This document shows positions 1-13,380 of a DNA stretch of 41,888 nt, one piece after another. Position numbers and translations under genes: made by a program. The first letter of the stretch is position 1. Each line of letters begins with the position of its first letter. The notes under the pieces were generated by a model. The model searched no databases. It saw only the letters and a list, made by a program, of their open reading frames with translations, and was not told the origin of the DNA. Source of the stretch: Nephromyces sp. MM_2019. Taxonomy: Eukaryota > Apicomplexa > Aconoidasida > Nephromycida. Location of the stretch: positions 10,753-52,640 of the forward strand of contig JADHZB010002051.1 of assembly GCA_015657535.1 (NCBI GenBank), written 5' to 3'.

Positions 1-88
<88 letters not shown>
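1..88. repeat. (AC)n microsatellite at the left edge
   Basis: The first 88 bases are an uninterrupted AC dinucleotide tract (44 units). It begins a 13-kb zone in which shorter CA/TG runs recur every few hundred bases. The tract is cut by the window edge, so its real length is unknown, and such tracts often end contigs. Confidence 0.97.
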
Positions 89-91
<3 letters not shown>

Positions 92-499
92 TAAATCTCA
101 AAATGCATCAACTGCGTGGATCGGGGAGGCACACAGACATAAGCAAACACATGCATCAGCATGAGTGGCGACCCAACACTTACACACATACCTCAAAAAG
201 TACTAGGTAGAGTGTAGTGCGTACACTTACATCAGCTTTATCTATACGCCGACACTCATCACTGCTTATATACTAAAACATCTAGAAACAGACATAGAGA
301 TCCATGCACACACAGATGCTTCAAGGGTTTCAGGTACCATAGCGCACAGAGATCACCATATTCATATGTTCGCTCATACGCACACACCACTACACATGCA
401 TGAGTTCGCAAATAGCTTCCCTACACACACAAAAACCAACTTTTCCCACCTAAGTTCCCCCCTCTCCAGCATACATACATACTCCCCACAAAAATATCA

Positions 500-3400
500 C
501 CCAAAAAGCTACTCAATCTCACGCTGTAGAAAGAGTAACATCCTCAAAGCTGAGCTTCTTCATATCCATCTGCTCTTGCCTTAACAGCCACCTCCTCTTC
601 CCAGATTTTAACAAGAAATTTTGGCGACTTCTACGTTTTTGAATCCCCCCCTCTTCTTTTTGCGACAAAATTTCATCAAAATGCCTTGTGTATCGATTGG
701 AGGCAAGATGAGAAGTTCCAATGTACGTACACCTCGAAGAAGCAACGCCGTCTGCACCATTCAATCGCCCAGCTTCAGCCTTTCTAGCTTCAGTTATGTC
801 TAGGCTACCAGATGCTTCATCAGAGTAAAAGCTCGATAAACCAGAATCATCTCCTGAGTGGGGAGGAGTAGGTGGGTTTTTTGGTAGGAAGGGTGTGTGG
901 GGATTGGCGTGGGGGGTGGAGTGTGGGGTGGGGTAGAGTGGAGTGGTTGTTTCATTATTTGACCGTGTGCGTGCTATGCGTGCCTCAAAACCCCTGTGGG
1001 TGACCGTGTGAGTAACTGTAAAAAACACCTGTGTGCAGCTCTGCATGCTTGAATATCTCTGTGTGCGTGACTATGTGGGTGCCTCCTGAAACCCCTGTGT
1101 GCATCTGTGTGTGCCTGAAAAACCCTGCGCGCACCTCTGATTGTTTGTGTCCCTAAAACCGCCTTATACCCCTTGGTGTATGCACCTCAAACCCCCGTAT
1201 AACCCTGTGTGTGCCCTTCACTTCACACCCACACGCAGCACTGATTTTCTTCCGATGCACAAACTGTAGCGTGTGTGCCCTAACATACTTTATAGCACAA
1301 AATGATATGGGGTGACTCCCACGCTATTATTGAAGGTTTTGCACACACACTTCAATATATCCGCTTTGTGTGCAATTGTCACTACAAGCTCAACCGCAGA
1401 ATGAGGGATCAGTGCGTGTGTGATAGTGCGTATGTGTGCGTAAGTATACATTGCTATGATGCTGTGTGTGCGTTAGGCAGGCTACTTCTGAGACTCTACT
1501 AAAGCTGAAGGAATACAAACGCTATAACATAAGAAGAGTGGGCGTAATAAGCATCAGATTATCTTCTTAGTGAGTAAAAAAGCAACAGCTTTACGTATAC
1601 CTCATTAGATGAGTGCAAACATACCCATACACGCAGTCATACACACAGTCTGTGAGCATCCAAAGGCGCATACACTTAAACACACGAGAATGCAAGTGGA
1701 AGTATAGATAAACAGACTTGCAATTCATGCTTAAAAATGTTTCAGCATAAGCATACACGCACACACAAGAACAAATAGGTTGATGGGTGGATATACAAGT
1801 CACCACGCGTTTTTATACACATCATTTACGGGTTCACACACACACAAAGGCAAGCAAAAACAACCCACACACACAATATGCCCTCACAAAACAATGTGCT
1901 CACACACACATTATATGCTCATACACACAAGGTGCCATACCACACGCACAACATTAAATGCAATTAAACCTACCGGCATAAAGAGCTACATCAACGGTAA
2001 CCTCCCAAATCACTTCAGTAGAGGCTTCTACATTGCGTGACGACTGCCCAGCGACTATACCCGCAGATGAATCTTCCACTGCTTGAGGCTCAATCCGCAC
2101 ACACAGCTCAACAGCAACACACCCTTCTGAAAAAACTCAGGCCTTAAACATCATATATAACGTAAACAGGGAAAATCATCCTTTTAAAAAGCGAGAATCG
2201 CTTACGGCATATATAATAAAAGATTAAACAGGCACAAATATGGGCAAACCCCACACACACACACACATACACACAAAATACATATAAAAAACTTCCCAAG
2301 CATAACGTATACACCTCCACACATGAAACACACACATCTTACGCATAGAATACACCCCCAAAACATATAACACGACGTCCACGCTCCTCCCATACATGAA
2401 GCACACACCCCCTAAGCACACCCACATACACCCCCTCCCCCCCACCACACACCCCCACATACCCCCCACACTCCACCTAACCAATGTTTGGCCAAAAACT
2501 GCCTTGAAAGTTATTCACTGAGTTTTCAAAAAAGTATGGTGATAGCTCATTTTGAAAGACTACAGCGAGTCTACATCCTCTTGAAGACGAAAGCAAATTT
2601 CCACTATTTTTATGCTGGAAAACTCCAGTTTCCCAATCAATAAACGAATCAAATTCATGCTGCACACAATGAAAGGAGGGAGAGAATGGAGGTATGCCAT
2701 CTTCAAAGCAAAATTCAAGTTATTCTCTCATTTAGCGGGCATTTTTACAATCGTCTTCGTGTGTGTGTGGGTGTATATACAATGCACAAAGAGGAACAAG
2801 ACGTTCGAAAATCATCGAAAAATAAGGTATTTGCTTCCAAATTGAGTGCTTGAGGCTTCTTTGAGAAGAACTATACTCAGTCATGCTGCAGCTTACAAAC
2901 AAAAGGGGGAAAGGGGGGGAGAGGTGGGAGAAGAGGGGGGAGAAGAGGGGGGAGAAAAAGTAGTACATGTGGGAAAATAAGCAAAAACTGAAGAAGAAGA
3001 AGAAGAGGAAGAAACAATGCCAACGCAGATGGAAAATTCACACAAAAACTATCGAGTATACCCAATAAACAGAAGCACTGGGCCTAAATTAATGATTCTA
3101 CCAAAACTTCGATCGCAGCTTCACACACACACATGTATAAAAAGAAGTGCTTGACATAGAAGAGACACACACAAGGAAAAAAACACTGATATAAAATACA
3201 TAAAACGTAGAAAAAAATGTGACACACACACACACACACATACACACAAACTGATTATGCACAAACACACCTTGAAGCCATTGGCGACTGTATAGAGGCT
3301 ATTCGGCAAGCAGCAGCCCAAAGTTATTTCAGCAGACCTTTCAACTGCTAAATCTGAAATATGCACACCTGGAGAAGAAGAAGAAGAAGAAGAGGCAGAG

Positions 3401-6228
3401 ACAGGACCCAGGGCAATCCTGCCTTCAGAAAGACTGCAGCAATAAAGCACACAAACAGGACGAATTGTGCCTCTATCTGCTCTAGGCATGCATAGTAAAG
3501 AATCTAAGTTAGCATGCACACACAACATTTATTAGCAAATATCTCTAGAGATAAGAGTATAGTGACTAGCACACACTATCAGATTGAAGCCCACACACTT
3601 ATGAATTCACGCACATACACTATCAGATTGAAGCCACACGCAGCAAATATCCTAGCGAATAGACTAAAATAGCACCTAGCTGAGCCTCCCAATATAAGCT
3701 TTTGTTTCGAGTCCTGAACGCCTGAGCTAATCCTCGTAAACTCAAAGTAACGAAGACTGTAGACACACACAGAAAAAGGAATCAGTGCTGTAACTCAAAG
3801 GTAAGCATGAGCATGTAAAAATACCAAGCGCATACACACACACACACACGCAAACACACGCAAACACACACGCACATACCTTGAGTGGAGCTTGAAATTT
3901 CGCAGCAGTGTTGGCAACAACTTTAAATAGTCAAAAGGAGCTGAAGATAAGAAGTTACATCATTTTACGAACTTTAGAGCATCTATGAAGAAGTAAAATC
4001 TTTTTTTTAAGGCGAAATACCTACATTTTATGAACAAAATGCCTAAAAATAAAACGCATAAACAGAGAAAACGTCACAAAAAAGCAAAAGAAACCCAAAA
4101 CAGCTAAACACATAAAAGCAACCAGAATCATCAAAACAAGGTACTTTTGCAACGCATGAAGTTGCACCTTCTTTGAAAATCTTCGCGGAATCAAAAGAAT
4201 CAACGCCACCCTCTGCTTCCTTAACACCGTCGTTAGCAGGAAAACTTTGAGTAACGTTCCCGATATCTTCCATATACTGAACGGCTTCAGACCAGGCAAT
4301 TCCCTAAATTTTTTGAAGAATTCAGCATCACTCATCCTTGGGTAGCTTTAACTTCACTTCTTCATGTGTGTGTTTTTATGTGTGTGTGTTTTTATGTGTG
4401 TGTGTACCTGCGTTTCTCTACGTGTGTGTACGTGCGTGCGTATCTCTGCGTGTGTGTACGTGCGTGCGTTTCTCTGCGTGTGTGTGTACGTGCGTGCGTT
4501 TCTCTGCGTGTGTGTACCTGCGTGCGTTTCTCTGCGTGTTTGTGTACCTGCGTGCGTTTCTCTGCGTGTGTGTACCTGCGTGCGTTTCTCTGCGTGTGTG
4601 TACCTGCGTGCGTTTCTCTGCGTGTGTGTGTACGTGCGTGCGTTTCTCTGCGTGTGTGTGTACGTGCGTGCGTTTCTCTGCGTGTGTGTACCTGCGTGCG
4701 CATCTCTGCGTGTGTGTACCTGCGTGCGTATCCCTGCGTGTGTGTACCTGCGTGCGTATCTCTACGTGTGTGTACCTGCGTGCGTATCTCTGCGTGTGTG
4801 TATCTGCGTGCGTATCTCTACGTGTGTGTACCTGCGTGCGTTTCTCTGCGTGTGTGTACCTGCGTATCTCTGCGTGTGTGTACCTGCGTGCGTTTCTCTN
4901 CGTGCGTATCTCTGCGTGTGTGTACATACGTGCGTATCTCTACGTGTGTGTACCTGCGTATCTCTGCGTGTGTGTACCTGCGTGCGTATCTCTGCGTGTG
5001 TGTACCTGCGTGCGTATCTCTGCGTGTGTGTACCTGCGTGCGTATCTCTACGTGTGTGTACCTGCGTGCGTTTCTCTGCATGTGTGTATACGTGCGTGCG
5101 TATCTCTACGTGTGTGTACGTGCGTGCGTATCTCTGCGTGTGTGTACCTGCGTGCGTATCTCTGCGTGTGTGTACGTGCGTGCGTTTCTCTGCGTGTGTG
5201 TACGTGCGTGCGTATCTCTGCGTGTGTGTGCGATCTTCGCTAAAAGCGATGAAGCATTTTCTTCCTTCCTCTTGTAAGCTATGACTACCTTTAATTCATC
5301 CTGTGATGTTTTCCTTCGAGAAAGCAGTGCTAACTCCGATGTTTTTGAGAAAAAGAGCTCAAAAAACAAACCTTGAAGACGCATAAGAAGAATTATGCTA
5401 AGAAGTAGGAATGTGGGATCATTTTCAGACGTTTTTCGACTAAAGAGAACGATATGGAAGCGGAGATACACACACACACGAAAAAACAGAGCAAATCGAT
5501 GAAATATAGCAGCAAACTTGTAACACAACAAGAGCTCACCGTTCTTGCACAACTTAGAATGCCTGTATCGTTGTGTGTGCAAAAATGATTTCTAAAGAGA
5601 AAAAGCTGACAAATTTCCAAATAAACGTGTGCGTATGTGCGTGTGTGCGTGTGTATGTGTGTGTATCATATCTTACACAGTATCTGCAGGTGTACGGACC
5701 TCAAAAACTACTTGCGTATCCATACAAGATCACATTATGGCGATTTAATATGTGTGTGTACGTACAGCTCTTTCACGCAAGTTAACCAAATGGATAGTGC
5801 GTGATATGGTGGAGGCAATGTGTGTGATGTTTGGAGGCAGTGTGTGTGATATTCAGGATCTAGTGTGTGTGGTATTGCGGAGGTAGTGCGTACGCGTGAT
5901 ATGCAGCAGATAGTTTGAAGTACATGCAGGAGGTAGGTTGTGTGTGGTAGGCAGGAAGCTCTGTGTGTGTGATATGCAGGATGCGCTGCGTGTGTAGTAG
6001 GCAGGATATGCTGTGTGTGCGATATGCAGGATACGCTGTGTGTGGTAGGCGTTTCGGTGTGTGTCCTATGCAGGTCTAGCATGAAAATCTTGTCCTTTCA
6101 AACTTTCGTCTTCTTTCAAAGCCTTTCGATTTGCGTAGACTAAAAGCCTCTAACACACGCAAAGGAAGCTCTATACCCCGCCCAGTCGCTTATACCTTTC
6201 GCAAATATACTTTAAGAGACAAGCCTAC
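500..6228 (-). other. Probable 3' half of the GCP4-like gene: candidate exons among CA/TG tracts
   Basis: The GCP4-like model stops at 6229 in the middle of the protein, so the remaining exons should lie here. Several minus-strand stretches read like coding sequence. They are about 5580-5280 (short pieces next to good acceptors), 4303-4170 (acidic segment starting GIAWSEAVQYMEDIG after a TTTAG acceptor), 3450-3271 (ends before AAG/GTGTGT), 2660-2490 (contains CRLAVVFQNELSPYFF, loosely like the conserved strand of the GCP C-terminal domain), and 860-520 (basic end). I could not join them in phase to exon 7, so none is asserted as an exon. The intervals are CA/TG-rich, with pyrimidine tracts in between. 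Confidence 0.35.
4363..5232. repeat. 28-bp minisatellite (TGTGTGTACCTGCGTGCGTTTCTCTGCG-type unit), about 30 copies
   Basis: A unit of about 28 bp made of a TG run, TACSTGCGTGCG and TWTCTCTGCG repeats in tandem for nearly 900 bp, with small length variants (26-30 bp) and point changes. One ambiguous base (n) lies at 4900, which suggests the assembly struggled here. Because 28 is not a multiple of 3 and the unit contains no stop codon, all three plus frames stay open for about 300 codons. These frames encode Cys/Val/Arg-rich repeats and are by-products of the repeat, not genes. The array lies inside the presumed GCP4-like gene. Confidence 0.93.
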
Positions 6229-9200
6229 CGTTTCCAAGTAGAAAGAAGTTCCTAAGGAATGCTAGTTGAGGTAGTAGATGGCCGTCTGTTAGAATCAACT
6301 TCCATAGAAGCTTCGTCATCTAAGCGATTGAGAAGGAAGGAAAGACGGCTTTTTAGGGTGACTCTGGGGCTTAGGAAGAGGGTGGTGTGTGTGTGGAAGG
6401 GGGTTGTGCATGGAAAGATTCCACGCGTTCCAGAGAGGAGTATGTGTGTGCCGGGGCGCGTGCTTGTGCATGTGTGTGAGTTAGTGGGTTGGCGTGTTGA
6501 TGCGTTTTTCTACGTGTGTCGGCATGTTTGCGTTGGTCTTCTTTGGGGTGAGTGCATGTTGCTGTGTGTATGCGCTGGTGTGCGTAAATTAGTATATGTT
6601 AGCTCACATAAGTACCAGCTGGAACGCTTCCACAAGCATACCTTCGCTCTTAGCTCCTCAATCCAATAGCCCAGCTTTGAGGCAGGAGACGAAGCTTCAA
6701 TGCTCTTTTTCTAACACACAAGTATAGGAAAAAGCTATTGCAGTACCATCAAAGATAATTTTAGCACGATACAACCACACATACACCAAGACATCAACAA
6801 ATACACACCAACACATAATGCTATAAATAACACAACAAAGCATAGCTAAAGCAATACGCTGGATACTCTGCTTTATGCTCTTAAAAGTAGCAAAATCTTA
6901 CGCGAAACACACTTTGTAAGAACACTTTATTCTACCAACAGGAAGGAGCAAACTAAAGGAGTTTTGAGGATTTAAACAGCAAGGGAGGGAGTGTATGTAC
7001 AGCTGATGCACGCTTTTGCCTGTGTGTGCAAGCTTGATTTCTGATGCCAGTAAGTAGAAGAAAATGAGCTTTTAAAGTAGAGAAAATTCATATACAATAA
7101 GCGAAATTTCATGAAAAAAAGCTTTTTTCTTCTCAAAGTCAATTAAAAAAGATAACTCACCAACTCCGCCACTATCTGCTTAGTAGAATCATCTCTCTCA
7201 GCACCCGTCCAGCGATTACAACGATTTAACACACGTACTACTTTTCCAATAAAAAACACCTAAAATGAAGAGATTTGAAGAAAATAGAACTCGTAGAAGA
7301 AGCAACGCAAAATGGCAAAATTTTCATCTTTTAGCGGTTTTTACGATTTTTGTAACCGAACAGAGGAGTAGAAGAAGCAAAGAGATTGCCCAGAAACAAA
7401 GGAACAGCGCACACACATACACGCGATAATACGCACACACATACACGCGATAATACACACACACACGCACGCATGCTCAAACAAGCACACACAAGCAAAC
7501 ACGCTCACACAAACACATACAAGCACGCACGCTGACACACATACACACACAAGCACGCACGCTGACACACATACACACACATGCTCATGTGTGTAAGGAA
7601 ACATAGGCAAGCTCATCACCAATACGGTAACCATGTATATATAGTAGTGAATACGTGAAGAAGTCACAAAAAATCAGGCGTCAAGCACACAAACACACAC
7701 AGAGGTAAGAACGCATAAAGAGAGCTAGAGAAGCACACACATAGACAAGCATACCTACACAGAGCTGCAGAAATATACACACCAACACAGAGACCAGCCC
7801 ACACACAGAAAGAGAAACAAGCCCCAAACAGGCAAACCAACCACACAAGCACGCATATAAAACCACACACGCACAACATCCAACCACACATATAGAAAAA
7901 AGCTCAGAAATCAGCTGCACACAAGAAAATGAATACTAATATAACACACGCACATACAAAACGAAGCTCTCAAAGTGCAGCTAAAGTATTCAACCTTCTT
8001 CGCTGAGGCTAAACTAAGCAGAGAAGTAGGAATGGCGTCCGAGACAAACTTGAAGAGGCTATTCCACTCAAAATTGAGGGCTTTTTCGCTGAATAGAGCG
8101 TTTGTATCATCATAAAGGAAGGTGGAAACTTCAAGCCTTAAAGGAAGAAGAGAGTAGACGAGGGGAGTGTGGGGGGGGGTAAGGGAGGTGGAGGGTGCGA
8201 ACAGGATTAGAGAAGATGAAAAACCATGGCAGAAAAATGAATATGATGACGATGATGATGAAGACGAAGATTGAGATAAAGATGAGAAAAAGACAAAGAT
8301 AAAGATAACAGTAACAAAGAAGATGAAAATAAGAAAGTTGGAAAGCAGTTGAAGATGAAGATAAAGCAGGCTTAAATACAGTGAAACCACACACACTCCA
8401 AATTATCCGAGTTTTTATTCTAACAAGCCTCAAAAGTCGAAAAAGAAGTACCTAAAAATCCGCTTCTTCTATGGTTGGCTGCTACTTAACACTCCCAGAA
8501 TGCTTTTTCATTAGCTTTTTATTAAACCATGAAGTAGGCAGTGCATAGACATGCAGCGAAGATTGCTTTTTATTAAAAATATGTTGTAAAAGTCTTTATA
8601 CCAAACAGCAAAAGAGCCTTCTTTTTCTCACAAAAGAATCGCACATAATCTTCCCGAAAAACGCGCACACACATACTTCGAGGCGCACAAAAAGAGTCAA
8701 AGCAGGCGAAAATGCATGACTTTACACGCACAAAGCACACACAAATGTTAGAACCTACTAAAGATGGAAAATGAAGCATTTATGTCATAAAAAAGTGTCT
8801 TTCCCGAAGAAAAATGCGTGTGTTCTAGAGTAACCCTTCAAACAGCAAATTCAGCAACTTTATGCGAAATTTTATCTTCAAAACTCACTTTTTAGCTTCT
8901 GGATCTTCAAAAAAGATGTTTCTCTTCACAAAAAACTCATTGTAAGGGTCTGATAGTTGCCCGTAAAACATCCACCCAGAAATCTGAAACAGCGAGTGAA
9001 AGAAGGGGAAAAAAAGAGACTTTGTGCACTTTTGTGTGCGGATTTTTGTCAAAATTAGGTAAATGACATGCACGTGAATAGTTTTTAAGTATTACTTATT
9101 TTCATGTGAAACAATTTAGTGGGGAGAGAGGAGAGGTGCAAAAGGGAGGAGAAAGGGGGACCAACATAAAAAGCAGGATGCAGAACAAAAAAAAGGCTAT

Positions 9201-12200
9201 TAAGCAACAAAAAAATATGGAGGTCTCCAAAAAAAGAAAAAAAATCCGAAAAAAGACGGAAAACTGTCGACAAAGAGGCGAGAAAAACATCGCAAAAAGT
9301 TCAAAATAGGAAAATTCTAAAAGAGACAACCAAAACTCCAAACTTCTCGAACAATTCGCCAAAAAACCCATCAAAAACACCAAAAATCTCAACAATTTCC
9401 CAGAAAAACCCCAAAAAACCTCTAAAAAACCCAAAAATATTGCAAAGCCAAACCAATTTCACAAAAACAAAGGGTATAACTACACTATAGCTAATAGACA
9501 GGCTTCTCAACCAAAGCAAAGAGATCATATTAAGCTTCGCAAAGAAGATACTCATAGCAACAGACCTTTCCAAAAGGCCCAATGCTTCATAAGCAAAGCT
9601 TCATGCTTTGAATCTACCAAAAAACCTGCATTTCCCTCCAAAAAAGCTTAAAAACCCAAAATTAAACACTTTTTATCAAAACAACATCAAAAAGAAGTAA
9701 AAAAGCTCTTTTTTGATGGAATCTAAGATGAAGAAGTGAAGCTAACACCCTTTTTGCGACACATAGAGAGTCCTAAAGCTTCGAGTATGAGGAAACGAAA
9801 CTCAGGAGCTTAACAGCTATCAGATACGCTCCTTTTTGTAGGCTTTAAATACAATTCTAAAGCCTTTTTGGTGCTAATAAATCGCTGCTCTATCGTACAT
9901 TCAAGCACACACGCATACACAATCAGATTGAAGCACGCAAGCACACATACAACCACAAACACCCCCAAAAGAACACACACAAACAGCACACACAGCACAC
10001 AATACACACAATAAAAACGGCACACAGAGCACACAACAGACACCCACACCCACAAACACTCTAAACCCAAATTCTCTCCAACCTGAGAGATAAACACCTG
10101 CGCACAGGCAAGAAAAAGCTTCTTGTGAAGCTCATGAATTACTGGATTTCCTGAGCTACAGCCTTGCCACAGACTGTCTAACAGTACCCCCCCAGAGAGG
10201 CTGTAAAGAGACGCTCCTTCAGCCCCTCTCTCAGCATCATTTTCAACTTGAGAGGCTGAAGCTGCTAACTGAAGCTCAGAATACTAAAAGAAGTAAATTA
10301 AAAGAGAAAGCATGATAGTTAAAATCACTCCAAAAAGCGGGATACTCCGTGAAGAAGCGGCCTTTAATACTTATGAGGAGTTTAGTAGGTGTGCGTAAAT
10401 CTATCGCCATGATGATAGCTGTAGCATCAGTTGTGTTTCAAAAGATAAACAAATTTGCGAAAATGTGAGATATTTTGAAGATTTCTCTGCCAAAAATATC
10501 AACTTTCAAGAACCAGACAAGAGGCAGCAGCATCACACGATTATACAGAAAAAGCCACAGTTTCTAAATCAAGTACTTCAAAAGCTCCTCAAGAGGAAAT
10601 TTGCAATGATTCACACAAGGTCGCTACATTTACAATCTACTAGCTGCAAGCATTTTCGCATACCATATTTCTGCCTATATGTACAGTAATTTTCTTGGAT
10701 AGATAGCAGATACGAGGAGATATTTGAATCTTTTTCGCACACACAAGCCCTTGCAAGGTATTCATGCACCTTCCCACATCGAAACAACGAGCAAAACAAA
10801 CAAAAACCCCTTCGAAAACCCCCAAAAAAAAGCATGAATTCTATCGCAACCCTGTAAACTGCCGTAAAAAACACGCACACACACACTCTCAGGAAATCTT
10901 CAGGTTCAGCAAGGCTATGGAACGTGAAGCTCAAAAAAAGCGAAATATCCTGAACTTAATGGGACAAAAATAGCATCCTTTCTAAAAGAAACTACTCATT
11001 GTGCACTCTAAAATTACTTCTCTAGCCGTATTCATCTCTATCGACAGCTTTTCATACTTCTTCTGTTGAAACGATGCAAACTTTGGGGCAGCTAGCGGCA
11101 AGCAAGTCAACCTAACTGCTTGGCACACACTTTATAGTCATCGAGAAAGCAACGGAGGAAAACCTCAATAAAACACCTCAAGGAGGGCTTTAAAGCAGTC
11201 ATTTTTCTTAAAAAAAGTTATTAAATAAGAGAAGATACGCCCATCTCCCTCTTCTTCGTAATTGAAAGACTTAAACGGTAGGAAACGAGAAGATTCAATG
11301 GAAGTTCTATACACACCGTAAAACAGAAGCACATCAAAACACTCAATGAGCTCTTTTAAAGCCTGCAACCCTCAAAAAACAAAAAAGATACAATGAACTC
11401 TTTAAAGCCTTTAAAAACATACCCAACAAAACAACTCTCCCACACCATAAAATGATCCAAAACACACCACAATAAACACCTCAAAAACAGCACAAACCCC
11501 AACCTTTTCGATGAAAGTGTGTAGAGCTTTCAGCTCAACTGTTTCCTTCCTCAGAGTTATCAGTATGTGAGATAGAGGTAGAGAAGGATCAGCGATTACT
11601 TCCTTCTCCAGAGCACACAACTTCGCCATATAAGAATGATTAACTCTCTCAATACCAGAAACCATTGCCGTAGCGTATAAGCCGTAAGCTGTACCATCTG
11701 AAGAGCTTTCCAGAATCTCATCATCTTCACCCAATTCCACCTCTCCAGACTGGCTAAAAGCGTTTGAATTTGAAGCTCGCAGACTCCCAAGCATTTCATC
11801 CTTGGACGCTCCATTGATACCCCTACTACTGGATTGTACATCAACTCCACCCACCAAAACATCAATACCCATCAAGCTAGGCAGCAATGGCAGCGAGCAA
11901 AAGGCATCTGTGCGCAGCGAAGTCTGACTCCTCACCATCCCAATAAATTTCTGTACGACATAGTAATCAAAGCCAATAGAAATGATGGAATTCAGAACTT
12001 CTCTCTCTCCTGCAGAGAGAAACGTAAGTCGAGGATTTACGTAGAATCCATTAAGTTTTTTTGGGGCTTTCTTGGCTGCTTGCTTACTTTCCAGGCTTCC
12101 ATACACACGATTTGAGGAGGCAACAGGCGATTTTTGCCTTGAAAGGAGGTTTGGACTACGAAGTTCATCACATAAGATCACATCACCTGGACAGCCTGCC

Positions 12201-12226
12201 AGGGCCATCAGAATTTCGTGAAGCAT
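6229..12226 (-). CDS. Gamma-tubulin complex component 4-like protein (Spc97/Spc98 family), N-terminal 473 residues in 7 exons, 3' end unresolved
   Basis: A GCP subunit is expected to help form the gamma-tubulin ring complex that nucleates microtubules at the organising centre. Exons (minus): 12226-11504, 10283-10083, 8983-8889, 8136-7995, 7259-7161, 6710-6642, 6319-6229. Phases agree at every junction. The start MLHEILMALAGCPGD matches the GCP4-type N-terminus (MxHELLxALxGYPG). Later blocks also follow GCP order: a Gly/Tyr helix then SLPLSHI; GGVLLDSLWQGCSSGNPVIH; ISGWMFYGQLSDPYNEFFVK; a VFFIGKVVRVLN strand; and WKLILTDGHLLPQLAFLRNF. The N-terminal half carries an acidic/Ser insert. Introns run from about 0.3 to 1.2 kb and are CA/TG-rich. 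Donors are AG/GTTGR, GTGAGT or GTATGC. The C-terminal half is not resolved. GCP4 rather than GCP5/6 is inferred from the short N-terminus. Confidence 0.87.
7411..7590. repeat. CA-rich tract with a perfect 30-bp tandem duplication
   Basis: This intronic CA/CACG-rich block contains two identical back-to-back 30-bp copies at 7521-7550 and 7551-7580 (units starting AAGCACGCACGCTGACAC). A shorter repeated segment ending in CGCGATAAT occurs twice just upstream. It lies between exons 4 and 5 of the GCP4-like gene and has no coding potential of its own. Confidence 0.85.
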
Positions 12227-13380
12227 CTCGCACACAAAAGTGGGAGAAGATGATATACAAATTGGCACTCCCTCAAGCTAGGTTTGGTTCATTGGGAATC
12301 TTCAAAAAGAAGGGGGGTTTGGAAGAGCATAGTGAGAAACTTGAGACACACATTAATTTCCCTGGGAAAGCATAGTGAAGTGGGAATGTTCAAACACAAG
12401 CACACCACTCCCACACTGAGATCACAACACGCTAACTCTCTTCAAACACACACCACTCCAACACTGAGATCACAACACACCACTTAGTGCGTTTATCTGC
12501 TTCTTCTGCTACTAAGAGGTGGTTTTTCCGTGTGTCTTCGCTTAAAGTATGAATTCCTTCAGAGTTCATCAATAGCTACATCGTGTCTGCAGGGACTTAT
12601 CTGCTGATTCCCTCATCTTTTGCTACGAAAAGCACTAAAATATCAAAAGACAAGAGAAATTTGCGAAGATCTGCTCCAAAGAACCCTCATTATCTCGGCT
12701 TTCGGTGAACCCATAGATGTTGTAGCAATTAAATAGGAAGAGGAGGTGAAGCTCATATCATCATCATGTTGAGCCCCTTCAGTGAGCAACTTTCTTGCAG
12801 AAACTGTAGCTTTTTCGATGGAATGCGAGGCGGTAAAGTATAGGAACCATTATTTGACGCTTGTAGACTAAGTCTACTGAAGAGAAGGGCAGAAATATAC
12901 TTGAGGAGGGTGGAACTTGCCTAACTGTCTTTCGCAAAGCTTAATTAGCTTTTTTGGAGGTTAAAAAGAAGAGACTGACTTTTTTTGAGAGGCGGGGGCT
13001 TTGTATGCCATGAGTGAAGGTGGTAATTTGATGGTGTGTGTGTGTGTTTCAAGAAGTTTAAGAGGTGGAGCTTTGTGTGTGTTTCTCATGGAGGTTAGTT
13101 GGGAATTTGAGTGTGTGTGTGTATTGCTTTGAGGCTAGGTGGAAACTTGAGTGTGTGTATGTGCTTCAACGAATTGAGGAGGTGGAGCTTTGTGTGTGTG
13201 CTTCTCCTTTATTTTTGCTCGGGTTATATCATTTGTGGGTGTAGGGTAATTAGTGCTCGTCTTGTACGCCTGTGTGGTGCACCAAGACTCCACATACATG
13301 CGCACACACGCGGACACACTGACAGTAGTGTGTGCGATGACGCTCTTGCCATTCTGTGTGCTCTAGTTTTTCTGTGACGA
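12227..13380. other. 5' flank of the GCP4-like gene, TG-rich
   Basis: No exon is recognised here. The stretch from about 13020 to 13330 contains several TG runs and repeated phrases built on TTTGAGTGTGTGTG and GAGGTGGAGCTTTGTG at about 13040-13200, read on the plus strand. It marks the last CA/TG-rich block of the window. The promoter of the minus-strand GCP4-like gene should lie in the part next to 12226, but I see no sharp core element. Confidence 0.5.

Noticed and set aside
519..1046. 175-codon minus frame
   Set aside because: The first third is CA/TG-derived low complexity; only the last part is coding-like, so it is kept as a candidate exon region, not a gene.
4338..5284. Three long overlapping plus frames (about 300 codons) and antisense frames rich in Cys, Val and Arg
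   Set aside because: They are produced by the 28-bp minisatellite, which lacks stop codons; all frames show the same periodic pattern.
7341..7920. Several minus frames rich in Cys and Val
   Set aside because: Translations of CA/TG-rich intron sequence between GCP4-like exons 4 and 5.
11165..11368. Minus-strand open stretch after a GGTTGCAG acceptor in the first intron of the GCP4-like gene
   Set aside because: Exons 1 and 2 already join in phase and in GCP order without it, and it contains no downstream donor in phase; an alternative exon is possible but unsupported.
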